Shown piece by piece: positions 24,411 to 34,600 of a stretch of DNA of 64,000 nt (position 1 is the stretch's first letter; the number at the start of each line of letters is the position of its first letter). The position numbers and the translations under genes are program-made. The notes under the pieces are model-generated. The model did no database searches. It saw only the letters and a list, made by a program, of their open reading frames with translations, and was not told the DNA's origin. The DNA comes from Tragulus kanchil (Eukaryota; Chordata; Mammalia; Artiodactyla; Tragulidae), in assembly GCA_022376925.1 (NCBI GenBank), contig JAIOJX010000032.1:114615979-114679978 (forward strand). The letters run 5' to 3'.

Positions 24411-26248
24411 TGTCTGATATGAGGATTGCTACCCCAGCTTTCTTTTGATTTCCATTTGCATGGAATATCTTTTTCCAGCCTCTCACTTTCAGTCTATGGG
24501 TGTCTCTAGGTCTGAAGTGGGTCTCTTGTAAACAGCATATATATGGGTCATGTTTCTGGATCCATTCAGCCAGCCTGTGTCATTTGGTTGGAGAATTTAA
24601 TCCATTTACATTCAGAGTAATTATTGATACAAATGTTCCTATTGTCATCTTCTTAGAAGTTTGGGGTTTGATTTGTAGGACTTCTTCTACTCTTGTATTT
24701 ATTGGCTATATTAGGCCCTTTAACACTTGTTGTAGGACTGGTTTTGTGGTAAAGAATTCTTTTAGTTTTTGTCTGTCTGAGAAGCTTTTGACTTCTCTAT
24801 CGATTCTGAATGAGATTCTTGCTGGGTAGAGAATTCTTGTTTGGAGGTTATTCTCTTTTAGCCGTTTAAGTGTGTCCTGCCATTCTCTTCTGGCCTGCAG
24901 GGTTTCTGTTGAGAGATCCGCCATTAGACGTATGGGGTTTCCTTTATATGTTATTTGTTGTTTGCTTCTAGCTGCTTTTAGTAATCTGTCTTTATATTTA
25001 GTCTGTGTTAGTTTGATTAGAATGTGCCTTGGTGTATTTCTTCTGGGGTTTATCCTGTATGGAACTCTTTGTGCTTCTTGGACGTGGTTGACTATTTCCT
25101 TTCCCATGCTGAGGAAGTTTTCTACTATAACCTCTTCAAGATGTGGTCTATCCTGGAGAATGTTCCATGTGCACTTGAGAAGAAAGTGTATTCTTCTGCT
25201 TTTGGGTGGAACGTCCTAAAGATATCGATGAGGTCCATCTTTTCTAGTGTGGCATTTAAGGCTTGTGTTTCTTTATTAATTTTCTGTTTGGATGATCTAT
25301 CCATTGGTGTGAGAGGAGTATTAAAGTCTCCTACTATTATTGTGTTATTATTGATTTCTTCTTTTAAGTCTGAAAGTATCTGTCTTATGTATTGAGGTGC
25401 CCCTGTGTTGGATGCGTAGATATTCATGACTGTTATGTCTTCCTCTTGGATGGATCCCTTAATCATGATGTAGTGACCTGTCTTGTCTCTTAGAATCTTC
25501 TTTACTTTACAATCTATTTTGTCTGATATGAGGATTGCTACCCCAGCTTTCTTTTGATTTCCATTTGCATGGAATATCTTTTTCCAGCCTCTCACTTTCA
25601 GTCTATGGGTGTCTCTAGGTCTGAAGTGGGTCTCTTGTAAACAGCATATATATGGGTCATGTTTCTGGATCCATTCAGCCAGCCTGTGTCATTTGGTTGG
25701 AGAATTTAATCCATTTACATTCAGAGTAATTATTGATACAAATGTTCCTATTGTCATCTTCTTAGAAGTTTGGGGTTTGATTTGTAGGACTTCTTCTACT
25801 CTTGTATTTATTGGCTATATTAGGCCCTTTAACACTTGTTGTAGGACTGGTTTTGTGGTAAAGAATTCTTTTAGTTTTTGTCTGTCTGAGAAGCTTTTGA
25901 CTTCTCTATCGATTCTGAATGAGATTCTTGCTGGGTAGAGAATTCTTGTTTGGAGGTTATTCTCTTTTAGCCGTTTAAGTGTGTCCTGCCATTCTCTTCT
26001 GGCCTGCAGGGTTTCTGTTGAGAGATCCGCCATTAGACGTATGGGGTTTCCTTTATATGTTATTTGTTGTTTGCTTCTAGCTGCTTTTAGTAATCTGTCT
26101 TTATATTTAGTCTGTGTTAGTTTGATTAGAATGTGCCTTGGTGTATTTCTTCTGGGGTTTATCCTGTATGGAACTCTTTGTGCTTCTTGGACGTGGTTGA
26201 CTATTTCCTTTCCCATGCTGAGGAAGTTTTCTACTATAACCTCTTCAA
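24027..26248. repeat. Tandem duplication 8 (about 1109-bp unit) inside the L1
   Basis: Copies at 24027-25136 and 25137-26248, covering the ORF1 3' end and ORF2 start. The join is seamless and both ORFs are cut and repeated. Confidence 0.95.
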
Positions 26249-26591
26249 GAATTTTTTCATAACCTTTCTTTCCTTCCTCTTCATCTGGAACTCCTATAAT
26301 TCTAATGTTGGTGCGTTTGATATTGTCCCATAGGTCTCTGAGGCTATCCTCAGTTCTTTTAATTCTTTCGGCTTTGTTCTGTTCCTCACCAGTTATTTCC
26401 ACCAGTCTATCTTCCAGCTCGCTTATCCGTTCTTCAGCCTCCGATACTCTACTGTTGAGGCCTTCTATAGTATTTTTGAGTTCAGCAATTGAGTTGGTGG
26501 TCTCTATTTGCTTATTTTTCATTTCCTGCATGTCTTTTCTCAATGCACTAATTTCCTCTAATATTCTGTTTCTGGTGTTTTGCATCCTCAT
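25815..26591 (-). pseudogene. L1 ORF1 protein (RNA-binding chaperone), 5'-frameshifted
   Basis: 258 residues from an internal methionine. An N-terminal coiled coil is followed by the RRM-like part (IRIIGVPDEEEGKKGYEKIL) and the C-terminal domain (TPRHILIKL, KGNPIRLMADLSTETLQARR). ORF1p trimers coat L1 RNA. In the adjacent upstream bases a related frame (ending EEIRQII then TGA near 26626) is one base out of register, so the natural N terminus is separated by a frameshift. Its 3' part is repeated at 24706-25107 by a tandem duplication. Confidence 0.85.
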
Positions 26592-26699
26592 TAGTATAGT
26601 TTTTCTGAATTCACTTTCAGATAATTTGTCTTATCTCCTCCTTTGTCATTTGAAGCTGTGATTCTCTAGCTTGGTCCTTCATTTGTGCAGTGCTTCTCT

Positions 26700-27909
26700 G
26701 TCATTTCATTAATTAGGTTAGTTTTTGTTTCTTTGTGGGTGTCTGTGTGTACGGAGTTTTTTCCCCACCAGGCTTCTTGGTTGAATTCTCCCTTCTTTTG
26801 GGTTTCTGTCCTTCTAGAAGGGTTCAGTGGTTTGTGTCTTGGGTGGTGTTAGGTCTTGTTTACAGGTGAACAATCTCTAGTGTTGTATGTTCTTTGATAG
26901 TGTGGGGTCTTGGCATCAGGGCTTCTACTCCGAGAATCCTTGGTTTGATGATTGGTCAGGGCGTGTAGGCTCTATGTCTGGTTTGCTATGGTGTTCCGTG
27001 ATATTAGTTCAAATACTAGCATCTGAGGAGCAAGAGGTGTGTCCCTAGTGGGTGACAGTCATAAAAGCATGCAGATGTTTTCTAACATAGTCATAAGATA
27101 TACATACATACACAGCAATAACCACAGCTAACCAGTCTTACAGTGACAAAGCATAGGAAATATTTCTGGCAAATGACACAATCAAAGATGATACTTGCCC
27201 GTTAAGCTCTGAATTAATTAAAATAGTGCCTGGAAAAATAGATCTTGGGTAAGGTCCTGGCTTGGACTATTTCATTGAAAGCAATTTTTAACTAAGACAT
27301 GTGTTGGGGGTGAGGAGGTAGAGAGTGTATGGGTAATGAGAAGGAATAGAGTCGACTTGGAAGGATTTTATAGAGTTATGTAGCCAAGATTAGTGTGTTG
27401 TATTGTTTAGTGCAGCTGGAAGAGAATAGTGGAGACAGAAAGGTAGGAAATATTTATCTAGGGGGTAGTGGTAGATAGGAGAAAGTTTTAGATTTAGAAC
27501 ATAGAGGGAGGAAGGAGTGGGAAAGAGGAAAGAAAATTAGGAGTTCAAGAATTTAATTTAAAAAAAATTTAGAATTAAAAATCAAAAAAAAAAAAGAAAT
27601 TAAAAATTAAAAAAGGGAAGAGAAACTTAATAAGAAGAGACAAGAGAAAAAAAAAAAAAAAAGCCCAAACCTGACCGATCAAACGAATAAACAGAATCGT
27701 CCACAACAGATAAGCAAAAAAGCCAAATACTGTCACTAGTTTTTATCCTCTCATCTGTCTGGTGGAAACCAGTCTGCTCTCGATGGTGTTGTCTTGATGA
27801 TGTAGCCTTTCCCGTATGGCATCGGTCTGCAAGCTCAGGTGCTGGCCGGGACGGCGGGCTGGTCCCAGTCTGTCGGGCGGGGGGGGTCGCGACGCGCGCT
27901 CCGTCCTCC
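26700..27909 (-). promoter_or_regulatory. L1 5' UTR / internal promoter region
   Basis: Non-coding 5' part of the L1. It contains an A-rich tract (about 27570-27665) and a CpG-rich terminal 80 bases (27832-27909). L1 5' UTRs drive sense transcription and, in some mammals, antisense transcription outward. Here outward means toward IPP exon 2, which starts 378 bases away. Activity is not shown. Confidence 0.5.
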
Positions 27910-27918
27910 CCCAGTTGC

Positions 27919-28286
27919 TTTTTGAAAGTTCTTTTTGGCTATCATGTGTGCTTCCTTACTGCAGTGGACAAAGCTATCCTACCTTGGTGCCTTTCCGTAA
28001 TTTCTTTAGTCCACCCTCTCCTCATACCTTAATACATCGTCACTCAGTATCCAGTTCACATTCCATTGCTGCTGTGAAGTATCATTTAGTTATTTTAGAC
28101 TCCATTATTTATTCCCTTCTGTGAGTAATACGATATAGTTTAGTCCTTATTAGTTAGTTTCATATGTGTTTTATATCCCTAAATAGATTTTATGCTCCTT
28201 GAGGGTAGGGAATGTTTCATATGAATATGAATAGAAAGACATGTTAAACACAAAAATTTGTTGCTTGGTCTCTTTCTTTTTTTCAG
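27919..28286. other. End of IPP intron 1
   Basis: 368 bases between the L1 and the exon 2 acceptor, with a good polypyrimidine tract at 28271-28284. No other feature seen. Confidence 0.6.
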
Positions 28287-28337
28287 GGTTGTACCAGATT
28301 ATGGGCAATAGTCCTTTTAAATTAATCTGTCATCATC
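28287..28337 (+). other. IPP: IPP exon 2, 5' untranslated part
   Basis: A pyrimidine-rich tract (28271-28284) and CAG end at 28286 and define the acceptor. The 51 nt to the ATG contain an upstream ATG at 28301. The main ATG at 28338 has A at -3 and G at +4, a strong initiation context, and begins the conserved N terminus MAAEGC. Confidence 0.85.
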
Positions 28338-28348
28338 ATGGCTGCTGA
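28301..28348 (+). CDS. Upstream ORF overlapping the IPP start codon (15 codons)
   Basis: ATG at 28301 has A at -3 and G at +4. The frame ([15 protein letters not shown]) stops with TGA at 28346-28348, eight bases past the A of the IPP ATG and out of frame with it (+1). An overlapping upstream ORF in good context would be expected to reduce IPP translation through leaky scanning. It is present in any transcript using the 28286 acceptor. No evidence of peptide function. Confidence 0.55.
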   Translation: MGNSPFKLICHHHGC

Positions 28349-28629
28349 GGGCTGTACCAAGGCTGGTGATAATCCTTTTTCCATAGATAAACATGCTCAA
28401 CTTATCTTGGCTCAGATCAATAGAATGAGAAATGGACAGCATTTCTGTGATGTGGAGCTGAAAGTTGGGAAGGAAACTTTTAAAGTTCATCGGCTGGTTT
28501 TGGCTGCCAGTAGCCCTTACTTTGCAGCTTTGTTCACTGGAGGAATGAAAGAATCCTCAAAAGATGTTGTACAGATTCTAGGAGTTGAAGCTGGAATCTT
28601 TCAAATACTTTTAGATTTCATTTACACAG
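28338..28629 (+). CDS. IPP: IPP coding exon 2: start codon and most of the BTB domain
   Basis: Encodes residues 1-97 plus one base of codon 98. BTB hallmarks are visible: FCDVEL, the [19 protein letters not shown] core and the closing LLDFIYTG. The BTB domain mediates dimerisation and CUL3 contact in this family. The donor is CACAG|GTATGTAAG (GT at 28630). A Bov-tA SINE is inserted only about 16 nt into the following intron. Confidence 0.97.
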
Positions 28630-31600
28630 GTATGTAAGTATTATAATTGTTGTTTAGTTGCTAAGTCGTGTCTGATTCTTTTGTGACCCCATTGACTATT
28701 GCCCGCCAGGTTCCCCTGTCCATGGGATTTCCCAGGCAAGAATACTGGAGTGGGTTGCCATTTCCTTCTCCAGGGGATCTTGCTGACCCAGAGACTGAAC
28801 CTGTGTCTCTTGCATTGGCAGGCGGATTCTTTACCACTGAGCCACCAGGGAAGCCCATTTAAGTATTGTATGTAGCATAAATATATATGGGAAAAATATT
28901 TGAAAGAGATACACTAAGGTGTTAATATAGAGAACTCTCAGGCATCCAATGGTTACAACTCCATACTTCAAACAAGTTGAACAAAAAAGATAGTATCCAT
29001 CTGTGTATGGTAAAATGTGTGATTTTCATTTTTATATTTCTCTGCCTTACATCTTTTCATGTGTCCTTTGGCCATCTGTATGTCTTCTTTGCAGAAATGT
29101 CTATTTAGGTCTTGTGACCACTTTCTGATTGTGTTTTTGTTTTTTTGTTGCTGTGAAAATGCTTGTAAATAATCTGTAAAGCCTTATTAAGTTGTAGAAC
29201 AGTCTCTCTTTTTTTTGCCACTTTTATTGGTCTTTCATTTATTTATTTTCATCCATCTTTGTTTTGGCCTGTGTGAGCCTCCCATTGCAGTGGCCTCTCC
29301 TGTAGGAAAGCACCAGCTCTGGGTCCATTGGGCTCCAGAATGCTGGCTTGTAATTGGACACACCGCTCCAGCTGTTCCGTGGCATGTGGGATCTTCCTGT
29401 GCCAGGGATCAAACCAGCGCCCCTTGCAGTGCAAGGCAGATTCTTTACCCACTGGACTACCAGGGAACCCATAGACCATTCTTTTTATTACTCTCAAGTA
29501 ACTCTTGGCTTCAACTGGTAGCATTCCTTCAGGCTACCTTCCATCACAACCCATGATGTTATCTTCTCCAAATTTGTAGTGAATTCTCATTTCATTCAAT
29601 TAAGTCTTAGATTTTTCTACAGCTACTACTATTTATTCCTATGGTGAATTCCATTTCTTATACCTTTGGAAAATCCTGTTTGCATTGAACAAGTCATATT
29701 CTTCCTCTCACCATAATGTCTTTGACCATTCATTCATATATATAAATTTTTTGAGCACCTAGTGTGTGCTAGGCTTTGGGAATACAGAAAGTGCAAGCCT
29801 TGTCCCAACAGATTTTATAAATCTAAATGGGAATACAAATACACACTTTAGTTGATTGTTCTAAAAGGGGTAAAGGGAAAGTATAAGATTGAATGGAGGG
29901 ACTTCCCTGGTGGTAAATTGGTTAAGAATCCAAGCAGCCAGTGCTGGGGACCCAGGATTCGATCCCTGGTTAGGGAACCTAGATTCCACATGCTGTAAGG
30001 AAGATCCCACACACAGCAACAAAGGATTCCTCTTGCTGCAACTAAAACCTGGCTAGGTCAAAGAAAAAAAAGACTGAATGGAAAGTTTATCTTTATTAGG
30101 TAGCATTACAGTGGGTGTTTTTTTTTTAATTTCTAAATATAATTATTTGATCTTTTCCCAAAGTCATCGAAATGTCTATTTAGGTCTTGTGACCACTTTC
30201 TGATTGTGTTTTTGTTGTTGTTGCTGTGAAAATGCTTGTAAATAATCTGTAAAGCCTTATTAAGTTGTAGAACAGTCTCTCTTTTTTTTGCCACTTTTAT
30301 TGGTCTTTCATTTATTTATTTTCATCCATCTTTGTTTTGGCCTGTGTGAGCCTCCCATTGCAGTGGCCTCTCCTGTAGGAAAGCACCAGCTCTGGGTCCA
30401 TTGGGCTCCAGAATGCTGGCTTGTAATTGGACACACCGCTCCAGCTGTTCCGTGGCATGTGGGATCTTCCTGTGCCAGGGATCAAACCAGCGCCCCTTGC
30501 AGTGCAAGGCAGATTCTTTACCCACTGGACTACCAGGGAACCCATAGACCATTCTTTTTATTACTCTCAAGTAACTCTTGGCTTCAACTGGTAGCATTCC
30601 TTCAGGCTACCTTCCATCACAACCCATGATGTTATCTTCTCCAAATTTGTAGTGAATTCTCATTTCATTCAATTAAGTCTTAGATTTTTCTACAGCTACT
30701 ACTATTTATTCCTATGGTGAATTCCATTTCTTATACCTTTGGAAAATCCTGTTTGCATTGAACAAGTCATATTCTTCCTCTCACCATAATGTCTTTGACC
30801 ATTCATTCATATATATAAATTTTTTGAGCACCTAGTGTGTGCTAGGCTTTGGGAATACAGAAAGTGCAAGCCTTGTCCCAACAGATTTTATAAATCTAAA
30901 TGGGAATACAAATACACACTTTAGTTGATTGTTCTAAAAGGGGTAAAGGGAAAGTATAAGATTGAATGGAGGGACTTCCCTGGTGGTAAATTGGTTAAGA
31001 ATCCAAGCAGCCAGTGCTGGGGACCCAGGATTCGATCCCTGGTTAGGGAACCTAGATTCCACATGCTGTAAGGAAGATCCCACACACAGCAACAAAGGAT
31101 TCCTCTTGCTGCAACTAAAACCTGGCTAGGTCAAAGAAAAAAAAGACTGAATGGAAAGTTTATCTTTATTAGGTAGCATTACAGTGGGTGTTTTTTTTTT
31201 AATTTCTAAATATAATTATTTGATCTTTTCCCAAAGTCATCATATAAGTATATGAATGTGAACCCCTCTGGAAAGATACTGGTATATAGTTACTTAAATG
31301 GTAAATGTTCAAAACTTCTCATATGTTATAGATTCTTGGTAGTACCTCATATTATATATTAACATTTATATGGCACTTTATCATAATGAGGAATACGGCC
31401 TATATCTTACTATCTCCAGTGCCTCAGTAAAAATTTTGTTAGATACATAGAGCTTTATGTTAAAAGCATTGACTTTGATGTCGCCCCCTACTCTGCATCT
31501 CATTTAACCACGTGACACAGGGTCAAGTTACTTTAACTCTCCAATTCTGTTTTCTTAATATAAAAATAAGGGGAAAAATTTTATTGTATGGGATTGTGTC

Positions 31601-34600
31601 AAAGGGTAAGTATATGTATAGAGCAATTAATGCCATGCCTGGTTCACTTTTAAGTGTCATATGAATGTGCAGTTCTATTATCATTTTTTTTTTAAAAGAT
31701 TTATTTATTTATTTATTTTGGGCGGGGGTCGGGTTGGGGAGGGAGGGGAGCAGGCGGGCCACTTCTATTGGTCTTTCGTTTCTCTATTTTCATCCGTCTT
31801 TGTTCTTTGGCTCCTGTGGGCCTCCCATCGCGGTGGCGTCTGTCGTTGCAGAGCGCCTACTCTGGGCGCATGCGCTCCAGAGCTCCGGCTCCGTAATTGG
31901 ACACATCAGTCCAGCCGCTTAACGGCACGTGGGATCTTCCCAGGCCAGGGCATGAACTGGCGCCCCTTGCACTGCAAGGCGGTGTCCTTACCCACTGGAC
32001 CACCAGGGGAAGCCCTCTATTATCATTTGTAAGGTTTGTACCTTTCTACAAGTTCTTTGTTAGTATGCATCTATTCTGCAAAGTCTAAGCTCTCAGCGGA
32101 ATCAAGTATAATGCTTTTTGAATATAAGTCAAATGTTTGTTTGATTTTATTGGTCATTTTGTCTCCCCACTTGCCTAGGTATAGTGAACATAGGAGTGAA
32201 TAATGTCCAGGAGTTGATTGTTGCAGCAGACATGCTACAGTTGACTGAAGTTGTTCATCTTTGCTGTGAATTTCTGAAAGGACAAATTGATCCACTGAAC
32301 TGCATAGGAATCTTTCAGTTCTCTGAGCAGATCGCCTGCCATGATCTCCTGGAATTTACAGAAAACTACATTCATGTCCATTTCTTGGAGGTTCATAGTG
32401 GGGAAGAATTCCTGGCACTTACAAAAGATCAGCTGATCAAAATTTTGCGAAGTGAAGAGCTTAGCATTGAGGACGAATACCAGGTTTTCTTAGCTGCAAT
32501 GCAGTGGATACTGAAAGATCTGGGAAAGAGAAGAAAACATGTAGTAGAAGTGCTGGACCCAATTCGATTCCCTTTATTACCTCCTCAGAGACTTTTAAAG
32601 TATATAGAAGGTAATCTTTTTAGTCCATGTTAAATTAGTCAATTAATTATCTAGTGACTTTCCTGTGTTTGAAATGTGATAGTGTTTTCATTTTTCAGTT
32701 CAATAATAGACATTTATTGAATGATTAGTATATGCAAGATACAACTTTTGTATTTTGTGGCTAGGTAGTAGCATCTCGTTATTTCTGCCCATTATTTTAA
32801 TCAAATTTTTAAGTACCTTTCTTGAGATTAGTTACCAAGGGAGATAAGATTATTGACAAAGCTAAAATATTACTGCTATTTTTGGTAATACTATTTAGTG
32901 TAAGATTTCTCCTTGCCATGCTGAAACACTCAGCAAAACCCAGCATTTGAGGAAAACATACATGCTACACACAAAACCAAAACTCAGTAAATCCTGTAAG
33001 TCCTCTCATTATAAAATTAATTGTATATTGATATAAGAATACAACTTTTATGTAATGTTTGAATATATTTAAGATTTAAACTTTGAAAATACTTTTCACC
33101 ATAGTATAAAATAAATTTTATCTTTATATTAGAGAAATGATAATATTTAAATTCTAAAAAACTACTTTGGACTTGGTTTCAAGATTTGAAGCTTTTACTG
33201 TTGTCATTCACTTAATGTAGAGTTTTAGGTTTTTCCCACTCTTAATAGTATTAACAGAAATTTGTAGGTTTTTTTTTTTTTTTAAACTTATTTGTTTTTG
33301 GCTATGCTGGGTCTTTGTTGATGTGTGGGTTTAGCTGCTCTGCAATATGTGGGATCTTCCCGGATCAGGGCTCGAACCTGTGTCTCCTGCATTGGCAGAC
33401 GGGTTCTTATCCACTGAGCCACAAGGGAAGCCCAAATTTGTAATTTTTTCTGAGTGATATCTTGTTTTAATGTATATGTAGTTAATTCTCATTATTCATA
33501 TATAGTCAAGTTCTCACTGACTGGAACTACTACTGCTACCATATAGTTAGTTCTCACTAACTACTACTATTCATGGTAGTTATCCCCAGTAAATTTACTA
33601 AGAACAGTGATAGGCAACTACTGAGCCATTATTCATAGGGTAAGTATGAGGTAAGTTCTTACAAGCCTCTGTCACAAAATTTTAATCAACTGATCAATTT
33701 TTGTCAACTGATGCATAACTTTGTTTTATGTGTGTTTCTGTCAGAACCACCTCATTTAATATATATTGTTGATTCACTAAACTCATGGCCAGTAACACTG
33801 TAACTTAAGCTTGAATGAAGTTAACACATGTATTTTCTCTGTAAGGCACATCACAGTCTTCTTGCACTTATAGACACTAGACAGCACTTTAGCAGTATGC
33901 CTAGGGCTACTTTAAACAGTGGAAAATGCCAACAGAAAATACAAACTGAAAACCATGACAATGTGAAGAGGACACTTGTTTGTAGTAAGTGTTTGTTTAT
34001 AGCTAAAACAAGAAGGCAGAATGTCATCTCTTTTGGTCTTAACCTGGAAACATGCATATCAGGTGATTCAAATTTTTTTGCCACTCTGTGACATGTCTGT
34101 GAACCACCAGGCAAGTGCTTTGAGAGTTGATTTGAGTTGCAAATCCATGTTAGTGTGTTCAGTTCAGCCGTGTCTGACATGTTGCAACTCCATGGACTGA
34201 AGCACACCAGGCTTCCCTGTCCTTCACCATCTCCTGGAACTTGCTCAGACTCATGTCCGTTGACTCAGTGATGCCATCCAACCATCATCCTCTGTCATCC
34301 CCTTCTCCTTCTGCCTTCTATTTTTCCCAGCAGCAGGGTCTTTTTCAATGGGTTGTCTCTTCACATCAGGTGACCAAGGTATTGGAGCTTCCACTTCAGC
34401 CTCAGTCCTTCCAATGAATATTCAGGGTTGATTTCCTTTTGGATTGACTGGTTTGATCTCCTTGCTAGTGAGTAGATGTCTTCATGCATAAGGAATCCAC
34501 AAAAAATGAAGACCGAATGTATTTAAATGCTAAGAAGAAGAAAGAAATTATCCAGACTCATTTTTGCATGTTTCATGTGAGAATTTAGGAGTAGGACAAA

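Larger units (their letters stand above)
18623..25757 (-). pseudogene. L1 ORF2 protein (endonuclease and reverse transcriptase), interrupted
   Basis: The start ATG is the complement of 25755-25757. Codon 23 is TGA (complement of 25689-25691) where L1 ORF2 usually has arginine, a C-to-T change at a CpG. The endonuclease part shows GDFNTPL and SDHNAM (around 22860 and 23950). The reverse transcriptase part on 22711-21122 shows the FADD catalytic motif at 21449-21463. The C-terminal segment ends LTHIYGI at 18623. Three tandem duplications split and repeat the frame, so length and breaks are partly artefact; the codon-23 stop lies in ordinary sequence. Confidence 0.88.
18284..27909 (-). mobile_element. 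Full-length-looking L1 (LINE-1), antisense in IPP intron 1
   Basis: On the minus strand the order is: G/C-rich 5' end (about 27832-27909), 5' UTR to about 26700, ORF1, a 57-nt gap, ORF2, short 3' UTR, poly(A) seen as a T run at 18285-18300. A direct repeat CCCCCAGTTGC flanks it (18273-18283 and 27908-27918), a plausible target-site duplication. Without three internal roughly 1.1-kb duplications it would be about 6.3 kb. It is recent, with long readable ORFs, but disabled by an ORF1 frameshift, an early ORF2 stop and further breaks. Confidence 0.9.
29094..31239. repeat. Tandem duplication 9 (about 1073-bp unit), IPP intron 2
   Basis: Copies at 29094-30166 and 30167-31239. One clear difference is a short T-run/GTT change near 29140 versus 30212. 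Confidence 0.95.

Noticed and set aside
18623..25757. Reverse transcriptase and endonuclease as part of a new defence or mobile system
   Set aside because: Motif order and sequence are ordinary L1 ORF2.
27816..28124. 102-codon frame across the L1 border into intron 1
   Set aside because: Starts in L1 5' UTR sequence and runs into unrelated intron; no domain or splice logic.
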